Source: Emticicia fluvialis (GTDB taxonomy: Bacteria; Bacteroidota; Bacteroidia; Cytophagales; Spirosomataceae). Taken from it: 64,000 nucleotides of DNA. The notes under the pieces are model-generated. The model was not told the origin of the DNA. It made no database searches and saw only the letters and a list, made by a program, of their open reading frames with translations. Of this stretch, positions 10,099 to 18,533 are shown one piece after another. A program made the position numbers and the translations under genes. The stretch's first letter is position 1, and each line of letters begins with the position of its first letter. The stretch lies in assembly GCF_024793945.1 (NCBI RefSeq), contig NZ_JANUSD010000008.1, positions 62,001 to 126,000 of the forward strand, given 5' to 3'.

Positions 10099-10131
10099 TT
10101 TGGAAGTGTAATTCCTTTTATACTACATTTG
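10099..10131 (+). promoter_or_regulatory. Bacteroidota-type promoter of the blaI/M56 operon
   Basis: -7 box TACATTTG at 10124-10131 and -33-like TTTG at 10099-10102, 21 bp apart. It sits exactly between two identical operator dyads, the layout expected for autorepression by a BlaI/MecI dimer. Confidence 0.6.
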
Positions 10132-10132
10132 T

Positions 10133-10148
10133 TACGAAATAATTCGTA
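10133..10148. promoter_or_regulatory. BlaI-type operator, downstream copy
   Basis: TACGAA-ATAA-TTCGTA, with the same arms as the dyad at 10077-10092. It begins 2 bp after the -7 box, so a bound repressor would cover the transcription start. Confidence 0.7.
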
Positions 10149-10200
10149 GATGATTTCTTCGGTCCGGAAAGAAGAAAACAAATTAAGGAAAAAGATAATT

Positions 10201-10587
10201 ATGGAAAAGCCAATCAAGATTAAACCCACAGAGTCGGAACTGGAAATATTGCAGATACTCTGGGCATTAGGTAAAGCCACAGTTCGACAGGTGAACGACG
10301 AGCTGTCTAAAACCAGAGAAGTGGGCTATACGACAACACTCAAACTGATGCAGATTATGTTTGAGAAACAACTGGTAAGCCGCACCGACGAAGGCCGGTA
10401 CCATGTCTATGAAGCCGCAGTAGGTGAGGAGTCAACCCAGGGCATGCTTCTCGATAAATTTATTGACACCGCGTTTCGCGGCTCTGCTACCCGCATGGTA
10501 ATGCAGGCTTTGGGCAACCAGCAGGTAAGCAAAGCAGAACTGGATGAAATCAAAAAACTGATTGATTCTATCGAAAAAGCAAAGTAA
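10201..10587 (+). CDS. BlaI/MecI/CopY-family transcriptional repressor
   Basis: 128 residues from ATG 10201. I chose this start because the open frame upstream (from 10150) begins right beside the operator. The N-terminal winged helix matches the penicillinase-repressor family (PTESELEILQILWALGKATV, then VGYTTTLKLMQIMFEKQLV). The C-terminal helices mediate dimerisation and carry the protease cleavage region in studied homologues. It is followed after 38 bp by an M56 metalloprotease gene, the usual sensor partner. Likely autoregulated through the two TACGAA-N4-TTCGTA dyads. Confidence 0.92.
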   Translation: MEKPIKIKPTESELEILQILWALGKATVRQVNDELSKTREVGYTTTLKLMQIMFEKQLVSRTDEGRYHVYEAAVGEESTQGMLLDKFIDTAFRGSATRMVMQALGNQQVSKAELDEIKKLIDSIEKAK

Positions 10588-10625
10588 CCTATTACTAAAC
10601 GTACAATACAAATACTTAACAAATT

Positions 10626-12968
10626 ATGAAAAAGCTTTTTGACTTTACTACGGGTATCCCCGAAAACATCAGTTCTGCACTGGGCTGGACCCTCTTTCAT
10701 TCGTTATGGCAGGGCATTGTTATTGTAGTTGCATTCGGCATTTTACGCCAGGTTTTCAAAGTATCTCATGCGCGCTATTGGCAGGGTATAGGTGCATTAA
10801 GCCTACAATTTATTAGTGCTATTGTAACATTTTTTGTTGTGTTCGAACCAGCTGAAAATCTGGTTGAAGGCAAAAAAAGATTCACGGCATTTTTTATTCA
10901 GAACGCGGCCACCGGCCTTGACAACGTTTCCGTCTTTGGTGCAGCCACCCGTTTATCGTTCATTCAGCAGGCAGAACTTTTCATACAGTCCAACCTCAAT
11001 TCGTTCGTTCTTTTCTGGTTCATTGGCGCTAACCTGCTTTTGTTGCGCCTAATTGTAGGCTTTGTGTATGTACAACAACTGAAAGTACAATCTATTAATC
11101 CGGTAAAAGATGAAATACTGGGCATGATGGAAGATTTACAAGCTAGAATGCAGTTGAAATTACCCATACGTTTGTTCGAATCGGCTAAGGCAGTTGTACC
11201 TATGACCATCGGCTGGATAAAACCTATCGTTCTGCTACCGGCAGGTATTATGTCTGGTCTTACTGTTTCACAACTAGAGGCCGTTCTGGCACATGAGCTG
11301 GCGCACATTAAACGTTACGACTACCTCGTTAATATCTTCCAGAGTTTTGTAGAAATTCTGTTTTTTTATCATCCGGCTACCTGGTTTATTTCAGCACAGG
11401 TGCGTGATGAAAGAGAAAACTGCTGCGACGATTACGCCGTTAACATCTGCGGTGACAGACTGGCCCTTGCCAAAGCACTGACCCAGGTGGCTACTTTTCA
11501 GCAGCAACCACGCCTGGCAATGGCCTTTGGCGCCAAAAGACAAACTTTTATGGACAGAATCAAGCGCATTGTAGGCATTAACGACGCCAAACCAATGAGC
11601 TACGGCAACTGGGCTGTTTTTGTAGGATTGGTTATGATTATTGCAGTTGGGGTAGCTTATGGGCAGGAGAGAATTGCCACAACTGATAAAACAACCCGAA
11701 GCAGTGCCAGGCCAGATAAAACCAGAGAAGAGATGGACTTCTACTTTTTTGAAAAAGATAAAAAGGATGTGGGTGTTTATAAGAATAAAAAAGGTGAAAT
11801 AGTAAAAATTATAGAAGAAGGTAAAGTACTTGAAGGCCAGGAGTTTGATAATATGAAGCTTTTTGCTATTGATTTTCTGAGGTCAAAAAACGCAAATTTT
11901 GCAGTAGTGCCAGGTATTCATGAATCTGAAATGGATGCAGTAAGGCAACAGTTTTTTGAGTACGGAGGCTATACAGCCGATACTACAAGATTGCAACAGG
12001 TAGAGAATGAGATGGAATTGCTAAATAAAGAGATGGAGAAATACAACCAGCTAAGAGAAAAACACTGGCAAAAAATAGAGGATAAATATAGTAAGCAGAT
12101 GGAGAAGCATAGCAAAGAAATGGATTTGATATCGGCTAAAATGGAAGTGCCACAAAGAAAGATAGAGAACATATCCATAGAAATGCAGGAAGTCGACCTT
12201 GCGATAAGAAAACTCGAAAACCAGTATCGTGGTTCAAAAATGCCGGCAGATGCCGAACAAAAGGTAAAGGCTTTACAGAAAAAAGAGCGGGAGCTAGAAA
12301 ATCAGATGCGCCTGGTTGAACAGGAAATGAAGAAGGTAGAACAGGAAATGATGTCTGTTCAGCAAAAAATGGAACAACTGAACGCTCCTATGGACAGTAT
12401 GCAAAGGTTAGTAGAGCGTTTTGACAAACCAATGGACAGCCTTAGCCACCTGATGGAAGAAAAAGGCCGCATAATAGAAAAGCTGGCCAATGAAGAAGAA
12501 GCCCGTTTCAGGAAAGAGTTTGCCGATTTTACGGAGTCGCTCTATAAGGCAGGATTAATTAAAGACAAGAAAGACTACGAGATACGGCTGAAAGGCGAAA
12601 AGCTGCTGATAAATATGGAACCACAGCCACAGGCAGTTTATGAAAAAGTATGGAACCTGATTAATAAAAACTGGGGCAGCCAAATGAGAGGTTTGAAAGA
12701 TAAAGATTTCAGGATAGAAGTAAAAGGTGAAAGTATTAATTTCAGTACTTATGCTAATGGCGGAAACATCAATCATTACTTCGGTAAAGCCCTTCCTCCT
12801 GTGCCACCCAAGCCACACCTGATTGGCAGGGCCGGGGTTTTGCCACCTGTGCCACCGGCGCAGTTAGATGCCCCCATTGTTCCAAAATCGCCGATAAGAC
12901 GTGTCCCTCAACCTGCAGCCGCCCCTAAAGCACCTCCTGCACCAAGAGAGGGAGTTGTAAGGTATTGA
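10626..12968 (+). CDS. M56-family (BlaR1/MecR1-type) membrane metalloprotease with long coiled-coil extension
   Basis: 780 residues. The N-terminal third has about four membrane segments and the gluzincin motif HELAHIKRYDY (near residue 223), the zinc-binding HExxH of BlaR1-type proteases, with RDERENCCDDYAV downstream giving the third ligand. A further membrane segment lies near 325-345. Residues about 455-650 are a long Met/Glu/Lys-rich coiled coil, and the tail after 730 is proline-rich. There is no penicillin-binding sensor domain, so the inducing signal is probably not a beta-lactam bound in the BlaR1 way. Same operon as the BlaI-like repressor. Confidence 0.88.
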   Translation: MKKLFDFTTGIPENISSALGWTLFHSLWQGIVIVVAFGILRQVFKVSHARYWQGIGALSLQFISAIVTFFVVFEPAENLVEGKKRFTAFFIQNAATGLDNVSVFGAATRLSFIQQAELFIQSNLNSFVLFWFIGANLLLLRLIVGFVYVQQLKVQSINPVKDEILGMMEDLQARMQLKLPIRLFESAKAVVPMTIGWIKPIVLLPAGIMSGLTVSQLEAVLAHELAHIKRYDYLVNIFQSFVEILFFYHPATWFISAQVRDERENCCDDYAVNICGDRLALAKALTQVATFQQQPRLAMAFGAKRQTFMDRIKRIVGINDAKPMSYGNWAVFVGLVMIIAVGVAYGQERIATTDKTTRSSARPDKTREEMDFYFFEKDKKDVGVYKNKKGEIVKIIEEGKVLEGQEFDNMKLFAIDFLRSKNANFAVVPGIHESEMDAVRQQFFEYGGYTADTTRLQQVENEMELLNKEMEKYNQLREKHWQKIEDKYSKQMEKHSKEMDLISAKMEVPQRKIENISIEMQEVDLAIRKLENQYRGSKMPADAEQKVKALQKKERELENQMRLVEQEMKKVEQEMMSVQQKMEQLNAPMDSMQRLVERFDKPMDSLSHLMEEKGRIIEKLANEEEARFRKEFADFTESLYKAGLIKDKKDYEIRLKGEKLLINMEPQPQAVYEKVWNLINKNWGSQMRGLKDKDFRIEVKGESINFSTYANGGNINHYFGKALPPVPPKPHLIGRAGVLPPVPPAQLDAPIVPKSPIRRVPQPAAAPKAPPAPREGVVRY

Positions 12969-12993
12969 TTTCTGAATTTGTCTTAAGAATTGT

Positions 12994-13020
12994 ATAGAGC
13001 CACCTTTGAAGTGGCTCTAT
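12994..13020. terminator. Hairpin between convergent genes
   Basis: ATAGAGCCAC (12994-13003) and GTGGCTCTAT (13011-13020) form a perfect 10-bp stem with a 7-nt loop between two convergent genes. The following GCATTTTAACC is a weak T-tract, so it may act in both directions. Confidence 0.6.
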
Positions 13021-13031
13021 GCATTTTAACC

Positions 13032-14021
13032 TTAGCCATTTAAGAATTGCATACTGGCAGCCGGATAGCGGTCGCCCACAGCAATGTTCTTTGGGGCAAT
13101 GCTATTTATTTCAGTTAGTTCTGCTGCTGTTAATTTAATATCGGCAGCAGCCATGTTTTCGTCCAGATATTTGATGCGTCTGGTACCCGGAATCGGGAAG
13201 ACGTCGTCTCCCTGAGCCATTACCCATGCCAATGCCAACTGAGAGGCCGTACAGCCCTTTTGCGCAGCCAGTTGTTTTATTTTATCTACCAGAACCAGGT
13301 TTTTGTTGAAGTTTTCTCCCTGAAAGCGTGGTGAGAATCTTCTGAAATCGTCCGCAGCCAAATCATCAAAGCTCTTGATTTCTCCTGTCAGAAAACCCCT
13401 TCCCAGCGGGCTGTAAGGCACAAAACCAATGCCTAGTTCACGGCAGGTAGGTATAATCTCATCTTCAGGTTCTCTTGACCACAACGAATACTCAGTTTGC
13501 AAAGCAGACACCGGATGCACCTTAAATGCCCTGCGCAGTGTGGCAGGAGCTGCCTCTGATAAACCAATGTACCTTACCTTGCCTTCTTTCACGAGGTCGG
13601 CCATTGCGCCTACCGTTTCTTCAATGGGTACGTTCGGGTCTACCCTGTGCAGGTAATACAGGTCTATGGTGTCAATACCCAGCCTTTGCAGGCTGTTGTC
13701 GCAGGCTTTTTTACAATATTCGGGCGTGCCGTTAAAACCCCTTACGGTAGGGTCTGTCGCACTTCTTACAATACCAAATTTGGTGGCAAGCACCACTTCG
13801 TGGCGTCTTTCTTTTAAAACCTTGCCAAGCAGTACTTCATTTTTAAAAGGGCCGTAAATATCTGAGGTATCAAGTAAATTTATACCTGCATCAATAGCGT
13901 GGTTAATGGTGCGCAAAGATTCGGTGTCATCACTATTACCATAAAATTCTGACATGCCCATGCAGCCAAGACCCATCTGCGAGGCTACCAGCCCCTGATT
14001 CCCGAGTTTACTTTGTTTCAT
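13032..14021 (-). CDS. Aldo/keto reductase
   Basis: 329 residues, a single (beta/alpha)8 barrel. The catalytic tetrad is visible: Asp and Tyr in DTSDIYG, Lys in LATKFG, His in YYLHRVD. The GLGCMGMSEFYG opening and the C-terminal NADPH-binding block (IPGTRRIKYLDENMAA) place it with the general stress/YakC-like reductases (AKR13 type). It is a soluble NADPH-dependent carbonyl reductase with unknown substrate. Transcribed alone. Confidence 0.92.
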   Translation of the reverse strand: MKQSKLGNQGLVASQMGLGCMGMSEFYGNSDDTESLRTINHAIDAGINLLDTSDIYGPFKNEVLLGKVLKERRHEVVLATKFGIVRSATDPTVRGFNGTPEYCKKACDNSLQRLGIDTIDLYYLHRVDPNVPIEETVGAMADLVKEGKVRYIGLSEAAPATLRRAFKVHPVSALQTEYSLWSREPEDEIIPTCRELGIGFVPYSPLGRGFLTGEIKSFDDLAADDFRRFSPRFQGENFNKNLVLVDKIKQLAAQKGCTASQLALAWVMAQGDDVFPIPGTRRIKYLDENMAAADIKLTAAELTEINSIAPKNIAVGDRYPAASMQFLNG

Positions 14022-14187
14022 TGTAATCTATTTGAAGTGTAAGAAAATAGTGCGATGCAGGCAGAAAACAGGCCAAAATCATAAACACCTGCCTGTATAT
14101 CAACAACAGGTGCAGGGGTTTGGTTTATGCTTAATAGCAGATTAAAACAATTTAATATTTCTAGTGGCATTAGTTGGTATCAAACAT

Positions 14188-14217
14188 AAATGCCGCTCTT
14201 TTGTGGAGGCGGCATTT
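14188..14217. terminator. Hairpin terminator after the DUF1080 gene
   Basis: AAATGCCGC (14188-14196) and GCGGCATTT (14209-14217) form a 9-bp stem. It lies about 30 bp beyond the stop codon of the leftward gene at 14248, with T-rich sequence next to the stem. Confidence 0.6.
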
Positions 14218-14247
14218 GTGTTTAACTTTATATGTAAGCTGTTAATA

Positions 14248-15036
14248 TTACAGCTTTCTTATCCAGATGTTTCTGAACTGTGTTTTGTTACCGTGGTCTT
14301 GCAGGTGAATTACGTCATCACCATGCGCCTCAGGATACAAGTGCAGGCCGATGTAGTTGGTCAGACCCAGAATGGTTGTATTGTTCTGAATCAGCACACC
14401 GTTATGCAATACTGTAATGCGGGCTGGGTAATCCAGGCGGCCATCTGGTTTAAAACGAGGTGCGGTATAGATTACATCATAGGTGTTCCACTCTAATGGT
14501 CCACGCATGGCGTTTACTAATGGAGCTGCGTCTTTATATATACTACCCGCCTGACCGTTACGATAAGTGCGATTCTGGTAAGAGTCTAATACCTGTAGCT
14601 CATAACGGTCCTGGAAGAAAACCCCGCTGTTACCACGGCCCTGGCCTGCGCTTGCTACTTCATCCGGGGCGCTCCATTCAATATGCAGTTGGCAGTCGCC
14701 AAATTTCAATTTGGTTTTAATGTCGCCCGATCTTGGAACTACCTCTAATATGCCGTTTACGATTTTCCATTTTGCAGGGCTGCCGTCTTTAGCGCTTACC
14801 CATTGCGACAAGTCTTTGCCGTCAAAAAGCACAATGGCATCAGACGGAGCATCGGCATTGGTCTTACCTGGTGTAACCACTACTACCTCAGGATTCCAGA
14901 TTTCTGTCATTTCAGGTTTCATGGGCATAGGCGAAACTTCCGGAGGGTTAGACGGGTATCCGTTCTGAGCGTAGGTGTTACAACTGGCTAAAAGTGCAAT
15001 GGCAAAAGAAGCAGCTAGAATCTGTATTTTTTTCAT
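14248..15036 (-). CDS. DUF1080 (3-keto-disaccharide hydrolase-like) lipoprotein
   Basis: 262 residues from ATG 15036, chosen because it begins a clean lipoprotein signal (MKKIQILAAS, lipobox LASC with the Cys near residue 19). The rest is a DUF1080 concanavalin-like sandwich: DGKDLSQWVSAKDGSPAKW, GDCQLHIEWSAP, GNSGVFFQDRYELQVLDS, EWNTYDVIYTAPRF, NNTTILGLTNYIGLHLYPEAHGDDVIHL. The family includes 3-keto-glycoside hydrolases, so the likely role is periplasmic sugar degradation. It stands alone. Confidence 0.88.
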   Translation of the reverse strand: MKKIQILAASFAIALLASCNTYAQNGYPSNPPEVSPMPMKPEMTEIWNPEVVVVTPGKTNADAPSDAIVLFDGKDLSQWVSAKDGSPAKWKIVNGILEVVPRSGDIKTKLKFGDCQLHIEWSAPDEVASAGQGRGNSGVFFQDRYELQVLDSYQNRTYRNGQAGSIYKDAAPLVNAMRGPLEWNTYDVIYTAPRFKPDGRLDYPARITVLHNGVLIQNNTTILGLTNYIGLHLYPEAHGDDVIHLQDHGNKTQFRNIWIRKL

Positions 15037-16023
15037 CTTGAATATATAAGGTTGAATGTTACTGTATCTGCCTGTAGCAGGCATAGATTTCTTTGCAAGC
15101 TACAAGTTTTTTAAAAAGAATGCTTCAAAAAAATTATAAAATTTATTCTTTATTTCTCTTTCAAATAGCCTCTGCACGCGCTTTTGGCTAATAATTATGG
15201 ATGAAAAATCCCCGCGAATAAAGTGTAGAGTGTACGGAAACGGAATATAAACGTACGATAACGGACAAATTTTTGTAGCTGTTGTTTTTTTTTGGCACGC
15301 AAAAATGTATTTAAGTTGTTGACTATAAGTCTTTTATGTGTTTTTTAAAGAATTTTAATTTTTTTTGGCACGAGTTTGTCATATATATATAACGAACGGA
15401 TGAAGGAAAGGGCTCGAAAACGATTTTGCCGGAATATTATTTTGTTTGTAACCTTTTTTTTAAAGTAAAGTATATACAGATAGAATAAAATTTTGTGAAA
15501 CCAGTGAATCAAGCCAATGACACATAAATCTTTAACCGTTCATGAATTAGCTTTGACCGCTCATAAATTTGGAGTTAACTAATTGAAAAAGACACTCTAG
15601 ATTTGAATCGTCAAAGCAGCAATAAAAACAAAAGAGCAGTAAAAGTAAAAATTAGAGATTTTAACAATATTTAACTTTTTGCAGAATAAAATTTTGTTTT
15701 TGTTGCGAATGAGTAAAATAATTAAAAATTGACAAAATAAAATTCTGATTTCAATGACAATTAAGACTATCAAATCTACTAACCGTTTATCCTTTTAAAA
15801 TAACCATTCAAGTAGTTTGTATAGCATAGTACCAAGTAAAACACATAACTTTGAATCAACAAAGAAAAACAAGTACCGGTTGAGGCAAAAAAACAGAGGC
15901 ATAATAAAATGAAGATTGAGAACAAAAAATCAGGTATTCATCACAAAAGCCAAACTGACAACTAAAGCCCGACTAATTTTAAATCATCAAAAATTATTAA
16001 ATAAAATCTTAAAAAATAAAATT
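15037..16023. other. Long AT-rich intergenic region
   Basis: Nearly 1 kb without a credible gene. It contains an exact 15-bp direct repeat AGAATAAAATTTTGT at 15482-15496 and 15683-15697, and a related AAAATAAAATTCTG near 15735. It probably holds the 5' region and promoter of the small secreted protein gene at 16024. I see no tRNA or clear hairpin. Confidence 0.4.
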
Positions 16024-16398
16024 ATGAAAACGTTAACATCAACCATCGCCATCGCTTTATTAGCAACATCAATCGCATTCAACGCCAATGCTGATGATAA
16101 AAAAATTGAATATAAAAGTAGTAACCTTAACGTAGGGATGTACGAAGCCGGTTATACTAATTCAATGAAACTGAACATGAATCTTACTAAAGATAAAGGG
16201 GTTTCGGCCACTATCAAATTAATGGATGCTGACGGAAGCCTGCTACACGAAGAAGTACTCGGTAAAAAAGTTACCGCATACAAATTGTGTTTCGATATGA
16301 GTAACATGAAACCTGGTAAATATTATGTTGAGTTGAAAAACGGCGACCGTATTATTACCAAAGAAATATTAAAAGGTACCGGTTCTTTAAGCTATTAA
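16024..16398 (+). CDS. Small secreted protein (paralogue 1)
   Basis: 124 residues from ATG 16024, chosen because it starts a good signal peptide (MKTLTSTIAIALLA, cleavage near NANA-DD). The mature part is an all-beta pattern (VGMYEAGYTNSMKLNMNLTK, GKYYVELKNGDRIITKEI) like small Ig-fold/DUF3244-type exported proteins of Bacteroidota. The gene at 16516 encodes a clear paralogue with the same VGMY...NSMK...Y(R/V)(F/E)(E/L)xxNG framework. Function unknown, probably periplasmic. Confidence 0.75.
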   Translation: MKTLTSTIAIALLATSIAFNANADDKKIEYKSSNLNVGMYEAGYTNSMKLNMNLTKDKGVSATIKLMDADGSLLHEEVLGKKVTAYKLCFDMSNMKPGKYYVELKNGDRIITKEILKGTGSLSY

Positions 16399-16515
16399 GC
16401 ATTTAACCGCTCATCAGGTTATTTTGCCGATTAACTTAAATGCTGACACAAAAGTTTTTTAAGTGCATCTATTAAATTGAAAAAGCTAACATTTAAATTT
16501 TAAAAAATTACAATT

Positions 16516-16905
16516 ATGAAAAAGTCTGTAAAAAATTTCGCTTTAGCTCTTGTAGCTGGTTTGTTCACTATCTCATCAGTATTTGCTACTGAATTGCCTG
16601 AAGGCAAAACTTTTGATGTGGGTATGTATCGTGTGATGAACTCCATGAAAATCAATGTTATGATTGCCAAAGAGCAAGGTAACTGGGTGGAGATTCGTGT
16701 AAAAAATGCTAAAAATGAAACCATCTATGTTGAGGTGGTAAACAGAAAAGCAACTCAGTTTGCCAAGAAATTTAATCTGGAAGGCCTGGAAGACGGCGCT
16801 TACCGTTTTGAAATTACAAATGGTAAAGAAACCGTGGTGAAAGAAGTAAGCGTGCAAACGAACTCTCCGAAACCAACTGATTACAGAACTGTAGAAGTAA
16901 AATAA
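16516..16905 (+). CDS. Small secreted protein (paralogue 2)
   Basis: 129 residues with a signal peptide (MKKSVKNFALALVAG, cleavage after FA near residue 23). It shares VGMYxxxNSMKxNxxxxK, the central charged strands and the GAYRFEITNGKETVVKEV ending with its upstream neighbour 117 bp away. This suggests a tandem duplication of a small beta-sandwich periplasmic protein. No enzymatic motif is present. Followed by a strong terminator. Confidence 0.75.
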   Translation: MKKSVKNFALALVAGLFTISSVFATELPEGKTFDVGMYRVMNSMKINVMIAKEQGNWVEIRVKNAKNETIYVEVVNRKATQFAKKFNLEGLEDGAYRFEITNGKETVVKEVSVQTNSPKPTDYRTVEVK

Positions 16906-16938
16906 TAGATCATTAGTATTTAGTTTAGGGTAATCAGA

Positions 16939-16973
16939 CAGCGTTGTGGTCATTTTCCGCAACGCTGTTTTTT
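16939..16973 (+). terminator. Rho-independent terminator after the secreted paralogues
   Basis: CAGCGTTGTGG (16939-16949) pairs with CCGCAACGCTG (16957-16967), then a run of T. The stem has one G-U pair. Confidence 0.8.
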
Positions 16974-17006
16974 ATTTACGTTTAGGCATAGGTGTTTCTT
17001 AAAACA

Positions 17007-17037
17007 AAAGCCCTGCTTGGCACGCAAGCAGGGCTTT
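17007..17037. terminator. Bidirectional terminator between convergent genes
   Basis: AAAGCCCTGCTT (17007-17018) and AAGCAGGGCTTT (17026-17037) form a perfect 12-bp stem with A and T flanks. It serves the leftward DUF349 gene ending at 17061. Confidence 0.8.
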
Positions 17038-17060
17038 CTGTTATGTTACGGTTTTATACC

Positions 17061-18335
17061 TTATTGCACATTCTGAGCGGCACGTCTCAATTCTTCAAGA
17101 ATCACTTCTTTCATCAACAACTTGCGTCGCTGTGTCTGAATGTTCGAAGTCATGATTTTGTCCATGTCAGGGTTACGTGCCACACCGTCATAGCTTTCAA
17201 TGAGCTGTTTCAACTCACCTCTGGCACGGGTAACAATCGTTTCCATTTCACGATACTTGGTCAGTACCTGTTGTCTTTCGCTCAGATAATTATAGTTCGG
17301 CAATTTTCTGGTGATAACCTTCATCAGGTAGCTCAATTCAAAAATCTTGTCGCAGGCAGCTCTGAAGCGCTCTGCCACGTTCCGAACAGCCAGATGAGAA
17401 GGAACCTTGATGTTTTTCCAGTCGTTCAACAATACTTTTGCTCTTTCTGTTGATGCAAAAATATCCTTCGCTTCTGCAAGTCTTTCGGCTTCCTCCATCA
17501 TTTTTTGTTGTGCCTCTACGCGAGGGTCAACACGGGTTTTAATCTGAATACCCTTAGCCGCGCAGTATTTTTCATAATACGTGGTGGTAAGTTTCTTGAA
17601 TCGGCGGAATTCAAACTTCAAACGTTTCGGAGGTACATCCCCCACGTTTTTCCATTCATTCTGCAATCTTTTCAATTCAGCAAAAGACAACTCCCAGTTA
17701 CCCATGCGGAACAACTGCTCGGCGCCTTTAACCAGCTCGTTATATTTTTCCATCCGCTCGGCAATGATTCTGTTCTGCTCTTCGTAGAAGGCTTTTCTAC
17801 GCTGATAGAACTCATCCAGTACTTCGCGGAATTCGGTTTCAATATCATCCTGATAAGGTTTGTCAACAGGGCCCGTTCTAATCCAGCGGGTTTTAATGTC
17901 CTGCAGCTTTTCAGCTACAATACCCCAGTCAACATCTTCTTTGGCTTCTTTGGCTTCGGCTATCAACGCTTGCTTAATAGTAAGGTTGTTTGCCTGGTTG
18001 CCAACAATAAGCCCACGAAGATAATCCTCTTGCTCATCTAACTTGTTGAGCAATGGAATGAAATCGCCGATACCGTCGAAGTTCAGCAGTCGCTTGCGAA
18101 GTTGCGTGAGTTTCGTTAAGAAGGAGCCCTTATTCTGGGCTTCAACGATTTCTGTTTCAAGTTGATTAACCTTATTTACCGCAATCTGGTAACGGTTAAT
18201 GAAATACTGGAAAGCTTCTTCTTCTGTGCGTTTTACTTCGCCAATTTGTCGGTCGGGCATATCTAAATAGCCCTTTAAGAATACCTTACCGTCTTTGATG
18301 TAAGCGTATTCGTTTTCTAATGTTGCGCCGTCCAT
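17061..18335 (-). CDS. DUF349 domain protein
   Basis: 424 residues from ATG 18335; an in-frame GTG lies 12 bp upstream. It is rich in charged helices with repeated DUF349-like units (IKTRWIRTGPVDKPYQDDIE, LQNEWKNVGDVPPKRLKFEF, LNDWKNIKVPSHLAVRNVAE), each with a Trp-Lys core and a following F/Y-R-x-A/F. Long helical DUF349 proteins are common in Bacteroidota; their role is not established. It is divergent from ettA, 199 bp apart. Confidence 0.85.
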   Translation of the reverse strand: MDGATLENEYAYIKDGKVFLKGYLDMPDRQIGEVKRTEEEAFQYFINRYQIAVNKVNQLETEIVEAQNKGSFLTKLTQLRKRLLNFDGIGDFIPLLNKLDEQEDYLRGLIVGNQANNLTIKQALIAEAKEAKEDVDWGIVAEKLQDIKTRWIRTGPVDKPYQDDIETEFREVLDEFYQRRKAFYEEQNRIIAERMEKYNELVKGAEQLFRMGNWELSFAELKRLQNEWKNVGDVPPKRLKFEFRRFKKLTTTYYEKYCAAKGIQIKTRVDPRVEAQQKMMEEAERLAEAKDIFASTERAKVLLNDWKNIKVPSHLAVRNVAERFRAACDKIFELSYLMKVITRKLPNYNYLSERQQVLTKYREMETIVTRARGELKQLIESYDGVARNPDMDKIMTSNIQTQRRKLLMKEVILEELRRAAQNVQ

Positions 18336-18533
18336 AATTAAAATCACATGGCTTGTGAGTCAAGGGTTGTGGTTTGAAAAGGTAAAATTCGCAGTTTTTT
18401 TGTATAATGCAAACTTGAATGACGATATTTGAAACAAAATTTTATTATTTGGAGAAAAAAAACAGATTTTCCCTTTATTATTCAAAAAATTTAACTTAAA
18501 ACAACTAATCTTTCTTAGAAACCACGTTTAAAG

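Larger units (their letters stand above)
9900..10200. promoter_or_regulatory. Intergenic region carrying the BlaI-type control site
   Basis: About 300 bp between the serine hydrolase stop and the repressor ATG. Its right half contains the operator pair and promoter listed separately. The left 175 bp are AT-rich and show no clear gene or terminator. Confidence 0.4.

Noticed and set aside
15500..15582. 21-codon ORF starting ATGACACATAAATC
   Set aside because: Too short, with no ribosome site or homologue; the region is better read as non-coding.
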